A stretch of DNA of 64,000 nucleotides, taken from Paraurantiacibacter namhicola (GTDB taxonomy: Bacteria > Pseudomonadota > Alphaproteobacteria > Sphingomonadales > Sphingomonadaceae). The position numbers and the translations under genes were made by a program. The notes under the pieces were generated by a model. It was not told where the DNA came from, ran no database searches, and saw only the letters and a list, made by a program, of their open reading frames with translations. This document shows, one piece after another, positions 52,922-61,673 of this stretch; position 1 is the stretch's first letter; each line of letters begins with the position of its first letter. Location: positions 1 to 64,000 of the forward strand of contig NZ_CP016545.1 of assembly GCF_001687545.1 (NCBI RefSeq). The letters are read 5' to 3'.

Positions 52922-54477
52922 TGGCGAGCGTGGCGGACCGTACCCTCGCCGGCACACTGGCGCAGAGCGGCGCGGAGGTGCTGAGCGATCCGGCCACCCT
53001 CGATTATTATGCGCATGACATCTATTCGCGCGGGGCGGACCTTGCCGCCGTTGTGCGCCCGGCAGACAAGCACCAGCTGGCCGCCGCCATAAAGGCTGCG
53101 ACCGATGCCGGGCATGCCGTTGTCCCGCGCGGCGGGGGCATGAGCTATACCGGCGGATATACCCAGACGGCCGAGAACGCCGTCCTGTTCGACCTTTCGC
53201 GCATGGACCGCGTATTGGAAGTGGATGCGGACAGCATGTTCGTGCGGGTGGAGGCGGGCTGCACCTGGGCGCAGCTGCACGCCCACCTGGCGCCGCTGGG
53301 CCTGCGCACGCCGATGTGGGGCACGCTGTCCGGGCTGAAGGCCACAATCGGCGGGGGGATGAGCCAGAATTCCATCTTCTGGGGCACGACGCGCCACGGG
53401 ACGGCGGTGGAAAGCTGCCGTGCGCTGACGGTAGCGCTGGCCGATGGCAGCCTGCTGGACGTGGGCACGGATTTCGCGCGGCCTTACGGGCCGGACATGC
53501 TGGGGCTTTTCCTGGCCGATACCGGCGCGCTGGGCATCAAGGCGGAAGTGACGCTGCGGCTGATCCGCGAGGCACCCGCCAATGCCTATGCCAGCTTTGC
53601 CTTCGATGACGAGGCTGCCCTGCTCGCTGCATCGAGCGAGATCGAACGCGCCGGGATCGCGGCGGAATGCTTCGCCTTCGATCCGCGCCTCAACGCCATC
53701 CGCATGAAGCGCGACAGCCTGGCCTCCGATGCCAAGCAGCTGGTCGGCATGATGAAGAAACAGGGCGGCGTGCTGAAGGGCCTGAAGGAAGGCGCGAGGG
53801 TGGCCCTGGCCGGGCGCAATTTCCTGAAGGATGCAAACTATTCGCTGCACGTGCTGGCCGAAGCGCGCACGCAAGCCGGAGCCGATGCGGATATCGCTGC
53901 GGCGCGGGACATCGTGAGCGAGGCCGGCGGGCGCGAGGTGGAAAACACCATCCCCAAGATCATCCGCGCGAACCCGTTCGGGCCGCTCAATTCCATCTTG
54001 GGTCCGGAAGGGGAACGCTGGGCCCCGATCCACGGCGTCCTGCCGCATGGCCGCGCCGAGGATTTCTGCACTGCGCTGTCCGACTATTTCGGCCAGCACG
54101 ATGCGGCGATGCGCGAGCACGGCGTGCATTACGGCATCCTCTACGCAGTCATCGGCGGCGGCGGTATCCTCGTTGAGCCCTGCCTGTACTGGCCCGATGC
54201 CTCCAACCCGCTGATCGATGACACGATGGAAGCCGCGCACCGCGCCCGCGTGCCCGTGCTGGACAGCAATGCGCCCGCCTGGGAGCTGGTCCAGCGCCTG
54301 AAGCAGGGCATCGTGGACCTGTTCCACGAATATGGCGCGACGCATTTCCAGATCGGCCGCACCTATCGTTATCGCGACAGCCTGGACCCGCGCGCCGATG
54401 CGCTGCTGCTGGCTATCAAGCGCGAACTCGATCCGAAGAACTTGATGAATCCGGGTTCGCTCGGCATCCCGGGATGA
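52918..54477 (+). CDS. FAD-linked oxidase of the VAO/PCMH family
   Basis: A 519-aa protein with a PCMH-type FAD-binding domain (VVRPADKHQLAAAIKAATDAGHAVVPRGGGMSYTGGYTQ near residues 45-85, and GTLSGLKATIGGGMSQNS) and a C-terminal cap ending KRELDPKNLMNPGSLG. Members oxidise phenols, alcohols, hydroxy acids or sugars; 4-cresol and vanillyl-alcohol types are closest in general layout. No signal peptide is seen. It starts 4 bases inside the MFS gene. Confidence 0.9.
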   Translation: MMASVADRTLAGTLAQSGAEVLSDPATLDYYAHDIYSRGADLAAVVRPADKHQLAAAIKAATDAGHAVVPRGGGMSYTGGYTQTAENAVLFDLSRMDRVLEVDADSMFVRVEAGCTWAQLHAHLAPLGLRTPMWGTLSGLKATIGGGMSQNSIFWGTTRHGTAVESCRALTVALADGSLLDVGTDFARPYGPDMLGLFLADTGALGIKAEVTLRLIREAPANAYASFAFDDEAALLAASSEIERAGIAAECFAFDPRLNAIRMKRDSLASDAKQLVGMMKKQGGVLKGLKEGARVALAGRNFLKDANYSLHVLAEARTQAGADADIAAARDIVSEAGGREVENTIPKIIRANPFGPLNSILGPEGERWAPIHGVLPHGRAEDFCTALSDYFGQHDAAMREHGVHYGILYAVIGGGGILVEPCLYWPDASNPLIDDTMEAAHRARVPVLDSNAPAWELVQRLKQGIVDLFHEYGATHFQIGRTYRYRDSLDPRADALLLAIKRELDPKNLMNPGSLGIPG

Positions 54478-55634
54478 TCCGGACCGACCGGCGCATGAGC
54501 ATGGCCGGGGCTGCAGCCGCATCCCTGATGACCATGGCTCCGCAAGGGCGGGCCCAAACGCAGGAGAGGCCCTTGGCCGAAACAGCAACTTACGCCGCCG
54601 TTGCCATGCAGCTCACCGCAAGGTCGCAGGAAGGCGCGGCGGACGAGGTAGCCGCCCGGGCCGCGATGCGCGAGCACATCGCCTCGCTGGAAGGCCCGAT
54701 CCGCAGCGCGGGCATCTTCATCTCGCAATATAGCGGCCTTCCGGTGAAGCTGGCGGTGCTGCCGGAATACCTTTTCACATCCTATCCGGGGCGCATTTCC
54801 ATTCCCGATTTCGCGCAGCGCGTGGGCTTTGCCGCCGACGGGCCGGAATATGCGGCGCTGGGGGAGCTGGCGGGCAAGCTGGGCATGTTCATCGCGGGCA
54901 ATGCGTACGAGCAGGACGCGAATTTTCCGGGCTTCTATTTCCAGGCCAGCTTTTTGGTCGCGCCATCGGGCGATGTCGTGCTGCGCTATCGCCGCCTCCT
55001 TTCGATGTTCGCGCCCAGCCCGCACGATGTCTGGTCGCGTTATCTCGACCTCTATGGCCTCGACGGGGTGTTTCCCGTGGCGGACACGGAGATCGGGCGG
55101 ATCGCCGCCATCGCATCTGAAGAGATCCTCTATCCCGAAATCGCCCGCGCCCTGGCCCTGCGCGGGGCGGAGGTTTTCGTGCATTCCTCCAGCGAGATCG
55201 GCAGCCCGCTCGACACACCGAAAGACATCGCCAAGCGCGCCCGCGCTTTCGAGAACATGGCTTATGTCGTCTCCGCCAATACGGCGGGCATAGCGGGTAC
55301 GGTCATGCCGCTGAATTCCGCCGAGGGCAGCAGCCAAATCGTCGACTGGAAGGGGCAGGTCGTGGCTGAATCCAATGACGGGCAGACCTTCACCGCCTTC
55401 GCGCCGATCGATCTGGCCGCCCTGCGCGCCGCGCGCCGCCGCCCGGCCATGACGAACATGCTGGCCCGCCAGCGCCCTGCCCTGTTTGCCGAGGCCTATG
55501 CGGCGAGCGCCGAGGCATTCCACCGGCCCGATGGCATGATGGACGGCGGCGAGGCCCGCGTGCCGGATCGCGACTACTTCAAGCGCGCGCAGGAAACGGT
55601 CATCGCCCGGTTGGACGAGGCCGGCCTGATCTGA
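54474..55634 (+). CDS. Nitrilase-superfamily protein lacking the catalytic cysteine
   Basis: A 386-aa protein with a Tat-like N-terminus (TDRRMSMAGAAAASLMTMAPQGRAQ). Residues 40-340 have the nitrilase fold: the glutamate in LPEYLF (Glu98) is kept, but the lysine of the usual YRKxxL is Arg174 (YRRLL) and the catalytic cysteine of the usual ICYDxxFPE is Ser215 (ASEEILYPE). The Glu-Lys-Cys triad is therefore broken. It may be a serine-dependent variant, a binding protein or a non-hydrolytic enzyme. The flanking segment ARALALRGAEVFVHSSSE is well preserved, so this is not decay. Confidence 0.85.
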   Translation: MIRTDRRMSMAGAAAASLMTMAPQGRAQTQERPLAETATYAAVAMQLTARSQEGAADEVAARAAMREHIASLEGPIRSAGIFISQYSGLPVKLAVLPEYLFTSYPGRISIPDFAQRVGFAADGPEYAALGELAGKLGMFIAGNAYEQDANFPGFYFQASFLVAPSGDVVLRYRRLLSMFAPSPHDVWSRYLDLYGLDGVFPVADTEIGRIAAIASEEILYPEIARALALRGAEVFVHSSSEIGSPLDTPKDIAKRARAFENMAYVVSANTAGIAGTVMPLNSAEGSSQIVDWKGQVVAESNDGQTFTAFAPIDLAALRAARRRPAMTNMLARQRPALFAEAYAASAEAFHRPDGMMDGGEARVPDRDYFKRAQETVIARLDEAGLI

Positions 55635-56356
55635 TGCGCCACCGCACCGTCTCCGGCAAGATCCGCTACCTCTCGCTGAAACCGGGGCGCGAGGGGCAGG
55701 AGAGGGGCAGGGAGTGGTTCACCTTCACCCATCATGGCGATGGCTCGGTCATCATGCGCGCACGCTGCGAGATCGAGGATCCGGACCCGCCGCTGCTGCG
55801 CGACGTGGTGCTGCATATCGGCCCGGACCGCATGCCGCGGAACCTGCTGCTCCATCTGACGCTGGGGGACGAGTTCCTCGGCACCGGCTGGATGGCGCAT
55901 GATCCGGATGCAGGCACGATCAGCTGCGAGAGCCACGGGCCTGCCATTGGCCGCAATTCGGAAAGCTGCGAGGCGGGCGAATTCGACGCCTTCGGCACGC
56001 ATCCGGTTGTGGGCGACGGCTTCACCACGCGGCTGCTCGACACGGCAATGGGGCCGCACAAGCGGGCCTTGCGGTTCTTCGTTCCCTCGCCCGACCACCG
56101 CGGGGCCAGCGCGCCGCAGATCGCGCGGGTTGAGATGACGATGGAATATGTCGGCGAGGAAGAGCGGAAAGTTGCCGCCGGGACCTTCGCCTGCCGCCAC
56201 TTCCGCTACGTCGACGATAGCGAGGACGGCATGGGCGGCACGCGCCATCCGGATTTCGACATCTGGGTGACGGCGGACGACGACGCCGTGCTCGTCTATG
56301 CCAGCATAGAGGGGTACATGATGAACGCTTACGAGCTGGTGGAGCTGAGCCGCTAG
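55634..56356 (+). CDS. Conserved-looking cytoplasmic protein, unknown
   Basis: A 240-aa protein without a signal peptide or TM helix. It consists of beta-rich segments (WFTFTHHGDGSVIMRARCEIED, RNLLLHLTLGDEFLGTGWMAH, FDIWVTADDDAVLVYASIEGYMMNAYELVEL) and two cysteines. No family was recognised. It is the last gene of the receptor 2 operon, joined to the preceding gene by a one-base overlap. Its stop shares CTAG with the stop of the convergent aldehyde dehydrogenase. Confidence 0.72.
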   Translation: MRHRTVSGKIRYLSLKPGREGQERGREWFTFTHHGDGSVIMRARCEIEDPDPPLLRDVVLHIGPDRMPRNLLLHLTLGDEFLGTGWMAHDPDAGTISCESHGPAIGRNSESCEAGEFDAFGTHPVVGDGFTTRLLDTAMGPHKRALRFFVPSPDHRGASAPQIARVEMTMEYVGEEERKVAAGTFACRHFRYVDDSEDGMGGTRHPDFDIWVTADDDAVLVYASIEGYMMNAYELVELSR

Positions 56357-57762
56357 GCGCCTTCGCGATAGGCGTCGATCGTGGCGCATTGGCCGGTCTG
56401 CCGCATCAGCGCCTGCCGCCGCAGGAAGCGCAGCAGGCCTTCATCGCCCATCCGGCTGGGACCAAGCCCGCTGCCTTTGCGCGAATGGTTGGTCGCATCG
56501 CCCACCATGCTGGTGAGCGAGCCGTCCTGCAGGCTGATTGCGCCGGCATCCAGCTGCGCGCCGATCCCGGCGGCCTCCTCCAGCGAGCCTGCCAGTACGG
56601 CGGCAGACAGGCCATATTCGCCGGAATTTGCCAGCGCGATGGCCTCCCCGATGTCGTCGAACACGGTCACAGGCAGGACGGGCCCGAAAGTTTCTTCCTG
56701 CATCACGGCCATGTCCGGCGTCACATCGGCCAGCACGGTGGGCCGCAGATATTGCCCGCCGCCATGCTCTTCCACCTGCCCTCCGGCCAGCACGCGCGCG
56801 CCCTTGGCAGCGGCATCGCTGATCTGCGCCTGCACCTTGGCTGCCTGAGCGGGGAAGATGAAGGGGCCAAGGTGACCGTCCGCGTCCTGCCCCGTCACAC
56901 GCACGCGCTCCGCTTCGGTAACCAGCGCGGCCATGAAAGGCTCGGCAATTTCGCGGGCGACATAGATGCGCTCGATGGACTGGCAGGCCTGGCCGGTGGC
57001 CACCACGCTGGAGCGCAGGGCCGTGCGCGCGGCCCATTCCGGTTCCGCACTGGCGGTGACGATCATCGGGTCCTTGCCGCCCAGCTCCAGATTTGCGGGG
57101 ATCAGCGCGCGGGCAGCGGCTTCGGCCACCTTGCGGCCTGTGGCAGTGGAGCCGGTGAAACAGACGTAATCGATCGCGCCCACCAGCGCCTCGCCCACTT
57201 CCGGCCCGCCCATGACGTAAGCCAGCGGCAGCTCCGGAATGTCGGCCAGGATGGCGCGCATGGGCTCCACGAAGCGCGGCGTGACCTCGCTCGGCTTCAC
57301 CAGCGCCGCGCAGCCAGCCATCAGCGCGGGCACGGCATCGACATGGCTTAGCAAGACCGGGAAGTTCCACGGCGCGATGGCCCCGAACAGGGGGAAGGCG
57401 GAGAAGCGCGGCGCAATCTCGATGCCGGGCGTCAGGGAAGGCGCGGCATCAGCCGGAAGCTGCGCAAACAGCTCCGGCCCGCGCGCGGCCCATTTGCGCA
57501 AAATGCGCCCCAGGCCCTCTACCTCGATCCGGGCGATGGTGCGGCGGCCCGTGTCCACCTCCAGCGCTGCAGCAACATCCTGCCCGCGCGCATCCATTGC
57601 ATCGGCCAGCCGCAGCAGGACCTCGGCCCTGCCATCCGGCCCGCGTGCTTCCCATTCGGCCTGCATGGCTCGCAGCCGCGCGGCTGCCTCCGCTACGCTG
57701 GCGGGTGTGTCCTCGGCAAATTCGTAATCCTGCTTCCCGGTGCGCGGGTTGGTGGCTTTCAT
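56353..57762 (-). CDS. Aldehyde dehydrogenase
   Basis: A 469-aa NAD(P)-dependent aldehyde dehydrogenase with the catalytic Cys260 (ATGQACQSIERI), the general base Glu226 (NLELGGKDP), the cofactor motif FTGSTATGRKV and the late EETFGPVLPV. It would oxidise a semialdehyde or aldehyde intermediate. It is the last gene of a four-gene minus-strand operon starting at 60236. ATG 57762 overlaps the preceding stop (ATGA). Confidence 0.93.
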   Translation of the reverse strand: MKATNPRTGKQDYEFAEDTPASVAEAAARLRAMQAEWEARGPDGRAEVLLRLADAMDARGQDVAAALEVDTGRRTIARIEVEGLGRILRKWAARGPELFAQLPADAAPSLTPGIEIAPRFSAFPLFGAIAPWNFPVLLSHVDAVPALMAGCAALVKPSEVTPRFVEPMRAILADIPELPLAYVMGGPEVGEALVGAIDYVCFTGSTATGRKVAEAAARALIPANLELGGKDPMIVTASAEPEWAARTALRSSVVATGQACQSIERIYVAREIAEPFMAALVTEAERVRVTGQDADGHLGPFIFPAQAAKVQAQISDAAAKGARVLAGGQVEEHGGGQYLRPTVLADVTPDMAVMQEETFGPVLPVTVFDDIGEAIALANSGEYGLSAAVLAGSLEEAAGIGAQLDAGAISLQDGSLTSMVGDATNHSRKGSGLGPSRMGDEGLLRFLRRQALMRQTGQCATIDAYREGA

Positions 57763-58673
57763 TGCTGCGAGGTCCAGTTCTCGGTGATGGCACTGCCGGA
57801 TGCGAACCATGCCTCGGGCCGTGCCGCCAGGTCGGCCAGCAGGCTTTCGAGCGCTGCAATCCGGAACGGCTGGCCGATGATATAAGGCGTCAGCTCCATC
57901 GGCAGCAGGCGCGCGCTGCCCTGCGCGGCGGCCTCGCGTGACAGGAAGCCAAAGGCATCGCGCATCATCTCTCCCCATGCCTCGGCGGAATGCTGCTGGG
58001 CGGCGATGATCGTCCGGTCGGACAGTTCCGCGCTAAGCGGCAGGTCCACCACGCCATTGGCGAAGCGATAGGGCAGTTCGTCATTCACCCAGTCGCAGCA
58101 ATATTCCAAGCCATGCTCGGCCAGCAGGTCCAGCGTGCGCCAGCTTTGCGAGCGGGCGATGGAGAGCCAGCCCTTCGGCATTTCGCCCGTGGCCGCTTCC
58201 AGCCGCCCGAGCGCATCCGCCACCAGCGCGCGCTCCGCCTCCTCACCAAGGCTGGAGTCGATCGTGCCGTTCATATCGGTCGAATGGGCGATGATCTCAT
58301 GCCCGCCCTGCTGCACCGCCTCCACCAGTTTGGGATAGCGTTCCGCCACGGCGGCATTGACGGCAAAGCTGGCCGTGACCCCGGCCTTGGCAAAGGCATC
58401 CAGCATCCGCCACACCGCGACGCGGTTGCCGTAATCGCGCACGGTGTAGTGGCGGTAATCCGGATAGGGGGTCACCATGTGGCCCGGCGCTTTGAAGGGC
58501 CCGTCCGGCAGGATCGGAAACCACTCCAGCGTCACGCACAGGAAGACAGCGACGCTCTTGCCCTCCGGCCAGCGGACGGGCGGGCGCTGATGGATGGCGG
58601 ACCATTCATACAGAGAATGATCGTATCCCTCGCGGCGGTGCGGATATTCCAGATAGGCCGGGTCCAGGCTCAT
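57759..58673 (-). CDS. PuuE/NodB-like polysaccharide deacetylase-family hydrolase (2 of 3)
   Basis: A 304-aa cytoplasmic NodB-fold protein: VAVFLCVTLEWFPI, ASFAVNAAVAERYPKLVEA, QQGGHEIIAHSTDMNGTID (the HxxxH-like metal region) and GWLSIARSQSWRTLDLLAEHGLEYCCDW. It lacks a signal peptide, which argues against cell-wall substrates. It is adjacent to and clearly related to the next gene upstream, suggesting duplication and divergence. Confidence 0.82.
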   Translation of the reverse strand: MSLDPAYLEYPHRREGYDHSLYEWSAIHQRPPVRWPEGKSVAVFLCVTLEWFPILPDGPFKAPGHMVTPYPDYRHYTVRDYGNRVAVWRMLDAFAKAGVTASFAVNAAVAERYPKLVEAVQQGGHEIIAHSTDMNGTIDSSLGEEAERALVADALGRLEAATGEMPKGWLSIARSQSWRTLDLLAEHGLEYCCDWVNDELPYRFANGVVDLPLSAELSDRTIIAAQQHSAEAWGEMMRDAFGFLSREAAAQGSARLLPMELTPYIIGQPFRIAALESLLADLAARPEAWFASGSAITENWTSQQ

Positions 58674-59548
58674 TGCTGTGCCCTCCAGGCATCCACGATC
58701 TCGCCCGCCCGTGCCTTCCAGCAGCGGGGGTCTGCGGCGATGTGGCGCAGCGCCTCCTCGAAGGGGCCGATGCGGTGCGGCTGGCCGATCAGGTAAGCGT
58801 GCAGCGGGATGCACATGACCGTGCCGGACTGCTCGCCCTCCGCCGCCAGCCGCTCGAACTGGCGGACCAGGCAATCGGCATATTCGCGGCCCGACATGCC
58901 ATAGACGTTGAAGCCGTAATGGTCGTTGACCTCCAGGCTGTAAGGGATGGAGGCAAGCCGTCCACTGGCCACCTTCACCTCCTGCACCTGGTCGTCGTGA
59001 TAGAGGTCGCAGGTGTAATCGAGGCCATATTCGGCCAGCAGGTCCAGCGTTCGCGGCGTGTGCGTCAGCGCGGGCGCCAGCCAGCCGCGGATACGCTGGC
59101 CGGTGGCGCGCTCCACCGTTGCAATGGAGTCCTCGATGATGGCGCGTTCCTGCGCCTCGTCCATGCCGTAGGAATAGCGGGTGTTGTAAATGCCGTGGCT
59201 GAAAAACTCCCACCCGCGCGCTGCGCCGTCCGCCACCACATCGGGGTGGTGGTCGCACAGGGCGACGGAAAGGCTGACGCTGCCGGGAAAGCCGTGCCGC
59301 TCCATCGCGTCGGCCATGCGCCAGTGGCTGACGCGGTTGGAATGGTCGCGGTAGGAATAGCCCGTTACATCGGGATGCGGCCGCGCCCAGGCCTTGCGGT
59401 GCGGGTTGGCCGGCGGATCGATCTCGTAATATTCCAGATTAGGCGCGACCCATACGGCGCAGGTCTTGCCTTCAGGCCAGGCGATCTTCCTGCGGCCCCT
59501 GTATGGATGGTAGTCGTAGAGACCGGGATCGGGCGCGCCTTCCTGCAT
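58670..59548 (-). CDS. PuuE/NodB-like polysaccharide deacetylase-family hydrolase (3 of 3)
   Basis: A 292-aa NodB-fold protein: CAVWVAPNLEYYEIDP, FPGSVSLSVALCDHHPDVV, RGWEFFSHGIYNTRYSYGM and GWLAPALTHTPRTLDLLAEYGLDYTCDL. The metal-site motif (EFFSHGIYN) differs from that of its neighbour (HEIIAHSTDMN), so the two probably differ in activity. It begins 4 bases after the isochorismatase-family stop and overlaps the next gene (ATGA). Confidence 0.82.
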   Translation of the reverse strand: MQEGAPDPGLYDYHPYRGRRKIAWPEGKTCAVWVAPNLEYYEIDPPANPHRKAWARPHPDVTGYSYRDHSNRVSHWRMADAMERHGFPGSVSLSVALCDHHPDVVADGAARGWEFFSHGIYNTRYSYGMDEAQERAIIEDSIATVERATGQRIRGWLAPALTHTPRTLDLLAEYGLDYTCDLYHDDQVQEVKVASGRLASIPYSLEVNDHYGFNVYGMSGREYADCLVRQFERLAAEGEQSGTVMCIPLHAYLIGQPHRIGPFEEALRHIAADPRCWKARAGEIVDAWRAQQ

Positions 59549-59552
59549 CGGC

Positions 59553-60236
59553 TCAGCGCGCCTCCAGCCAGTCCACCACCGCCTGCACCGGCTCCACATC
59601 GGCATATTTCAGCTGCAGGTCGGTGAGATTGGCGAAGTGATAGCTTTCGTGCTTGTCGGCGCAGGTCTCGATCGGGACAATCGCGCGGTAGCCGTGGCTC
59701 AGCGCATCCACTGCCGTCGCGCGTACGCAGCCGCTGGTGCTGCCGCCGGTCACCACCACCGTATCGACGCCGTGGAATGTCAGATAACTGGCCAGCGGCG
59801 TCTCGAAGAACGCGCTGGGCATGCGCTTGGTATAAGTCAGATCGCCTGCATCGATCTCGCAGCGCGGGTCGAACTGGTGACGCTCGCTGTCGTATTTGAT
59901 GTTCTGCAGCGAGTCCTCGGTATCGGTGCGCGTGCCCCAGACCCCTGCGTCCTGCGCATTGTCCGCATAGGCAACCCGGCTCCAGATCACGGGCATGCCG
60001 CGTTCGCGTGCCAGCCGGCTGATCGTGTTGATATGCTCGATCTGCCGCGGGTCGGTCTCGTAAGCGGTCTTGAACAGGTCGGTGCGGGTATAGGCCTGCT
60101 GCACGTCCACGTTCACGATGGCGAGCTTGATGCCGAAACCGAACTTGCGGCGGGCGGGATTGGCCATGACCTCTTCAAACAGTTCGCGCGCGGTGCGATC
60201 ATCGCGGACCATCTTCGTGCCGACCATTTCGCTCAT
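59553..60236 (-). CDS. Isochorismatase-family amidohydrolase
   Basis: A 227-aa cysteine hydrolase. The triad is visible as Asp44 (AIVNVDVQQAY), Lys137 (TYTKRMPSAFF) and Cys170 (GGSTSGCVRATA). The layout, with a roughly 35-residue N-terminal extension, fits N-carbamoylsarcosine amidase and related enzymes that hydrolyse carbamoyl or half-amide groups, such as maleamate. It heads the operon with two deacetylase-like genes and the aldehyde dehydrogenase. The shared operator 6 of the divergent pair lies upstream at 60308. Confidence 0.92.
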   Translation of the reverse strand: MSEMVGTKMVRDDRTARELFEEVMANPARRKFGFGIKLAIVNVDVQQAYTRTDLFKTAYETDPRQIEHINTISRLARERGMPVIWSRVAYADNAQDAGVWGTRTDTEDSLQNIKYDSERHQFDPRCEIDAGDLTYTKRMPSAFFETPLASYLTFHGVDTVVVTGGSTSGCVRATAVDALSHGYRAIVPIETCADKHESYHFANLTDLQLKYADVEPVQAVVDWLEAR

Positions 60237-60307
60237 GCCTGCCTCAACTTCCCGATTCCTCTTTGACAGGCGACAATAAGCACGCGTAGAAGCTTGTCGA
60301 GTGAAAT

Positions 60308-60319
60308 TTGTCCGGACAA
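60308..60319. promoter_or_regulatory. Palindromic operator TTGTCCGGACAA, site 7
   Basis: A perfect core within the full 18-bp AATTTGTCCGGACAAATT (60305-60322), between the divergent genes starting at 60236 and 60345. A TTGTCG hexamer 14 bases upstream could be the -35 of the plus-strand promoter, with the operator in its spacer. Confidence 0.85.
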
Positions 60320-60344
60320 ATTATCGGTGACGATCACCCGCCAC

Positions 60345-61673
60345 ATGCTCACCCTGCCCGGCAGCGGGCGCCGCGTCCATTACCGCGTGTGTGGCAGCGG
60401 GCCCGCCCTGCTTATGGTGCACCAGAGCCCCCGCTCCGGCGCGGAATATGAGGCGCTGATGCGCGAATGGGGCGCGCATTTCACCTGCATCGCGCCCGAT
60501 ACGCCCGGCTTCGGCCAGTCCGACCCCCTGCCGGGCGAGCCGGACATCGCCGATTTCGCCGATGGGCTGTCGCAATTCGTGGACGCGCTCGGCATTGCGC
60601 CCGTGGCGGCCTATGGCTTCCATTCGGGCGGGATCATCCTCGTCACGCTGCTGAAGCGCCATCCGCAGATGCTGCGGTGCCTGGCGGTCGGCGGCTATGC
60701 GATCTGGACGCCGGAGGAGATGGCGCTGTTCGGCACGAGCTACCTGCCCGAATGGCACCCGGCCCCCTATGGCGAGCACCTGACGTGGCTGTGGAACCGC
60801 ATGCTGGAGCAGAGCTGGTTCTTCCCCTGGTTCGACACGCGCGAGGAAGCGCGCCTGTCCGTCGCCCATGCGGACCTGCCGCGCGTGCAGCAGGCGGTGA
60901 TGGAGATGCTGGATTCCGGCAATGCCTACCGCGCCGGATATGGCGCCGTGCTGCGCGCCCCGCGCGACATCCCGGCGCCCGGCAGCCAGACGCCGCCCGT
61001 CCTGATCACAGCCTATGACGGCGATCCGTTGCAGGAGCACATCGACCGGCTGGGAGAGATGCCCGCCGGGTGGGAGGCGCGGAAGGTTGCGACGCCGGAG
61101 GACCACCGGGCGCAAAGCCTCGCCTTCCTGCTGGAGCATGCCAGTGGCCCGGATTGCCCGCGCCTGCCGGAAGATGCGGATGAGGGCTGGCTGGATATGG
61201 ACGGCGCGCTGCTCCACTGGCGCGGCACGCCCGGCGCAGATCGCTTGGTGCTGCATGCGCCTGCTGCGGAGATGGCGCCGCCGCAGGAAGCTGCACTGGC
61301 CATCGACGTACCCGGGCACGGCCTGTCCGATCCTTGCCCGGACCCGGAAGCTGCCATCCACGCCGCTGCCGAAAGGCTGGGCGCGGGAAGGATCGACTGG
61401 CCCGAAGCGCCAATGGGCGACCCCGAGCGGCTCTATCCCGACATGACGCCCGATCGTTTCGGCACGCACCTGCTGCGCGCATGGGGCGCTGCCCGGGCGG
61501 AAGCCATTTTCGAGCCGTGGTACGAGGCGAATGCAGGCCATGCCCGCCCGCTCGACCCCGCCCTGCTCGAACCCGCCGCCATCGCGCCGCGCGCCCGTGC
61601 CCGCCTGCGGGCAGGTGACATGGCGGCTCGCTATCACCACATACTCTGCAACCGGAAGGACGATTTGTCATGA
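60345..61673 (+). CDS. Alpha/beta-hydrolase with a degenerate second hydrolase half
   Basis: A 442-aa protein. Residues about 1-270 form an alpha/beta-hydrolase domain (LMVHQSPRSG oxyanion loop, DTPGFGQSDP). The nucleophile elbow reads GFHSGG, so a histidine stands where the serine of GxSxG is expected. Residues about 285-440 contain a second, shortened copy of the fold (LVLHAPAAEM, DVPGHGLSDP) with no elbow. The start is ATG 60345; a GTG at 60327 is possible. Earlier in-frame starts would cover the operator. It is the first gene of the rightmost operon. Confidence 0.8.
   Translation: MLTLPGSGRRVHYRVCGSGPALLMVHQSPRSGAEYEALMREWGAHFTCIAPDTPGFGQSDPLPGEPDIADFADGLSQFVDALGIAPVAAYGFHSGGIILVTLLKRHPQMLRCLAVGGYAIWTPEEMALFGTSYLPEWHPAPYGEHLTWLWNRMLEQSWFFPWFDTREEARLSVAHADLPRVQQAVMEMLDSGNAYRAGYGAVLRAPRDIPAPGSQTPPVLITAYDGDPLQEHIDRLGEMPAGWEARKVATPEDHRAQSLAFLLEHASGPDCPRLPEDADEGWLDMDGALLHWRGTPGADRLVLHAPAAEMAPPQEAALAIDVPGHGLSDPCPDPEAAIHAAAERLGAGRIDWPEAPMGDPERLYPDMTPDRFGTHLLRAWGAARAEAIFEPWYEANAGHARPLDPALLEPAAIAPRARARLRAGDMAARYHHILCNRKDDLS

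Noticed and set aside
52756-54588. Long open frame (610 codons) on the minus strand opposite the FAD oxidase
   Set aside because: No domain or ribosome-binding site is seen, and it is antisense to a well-supported operon with overlapping junctions.
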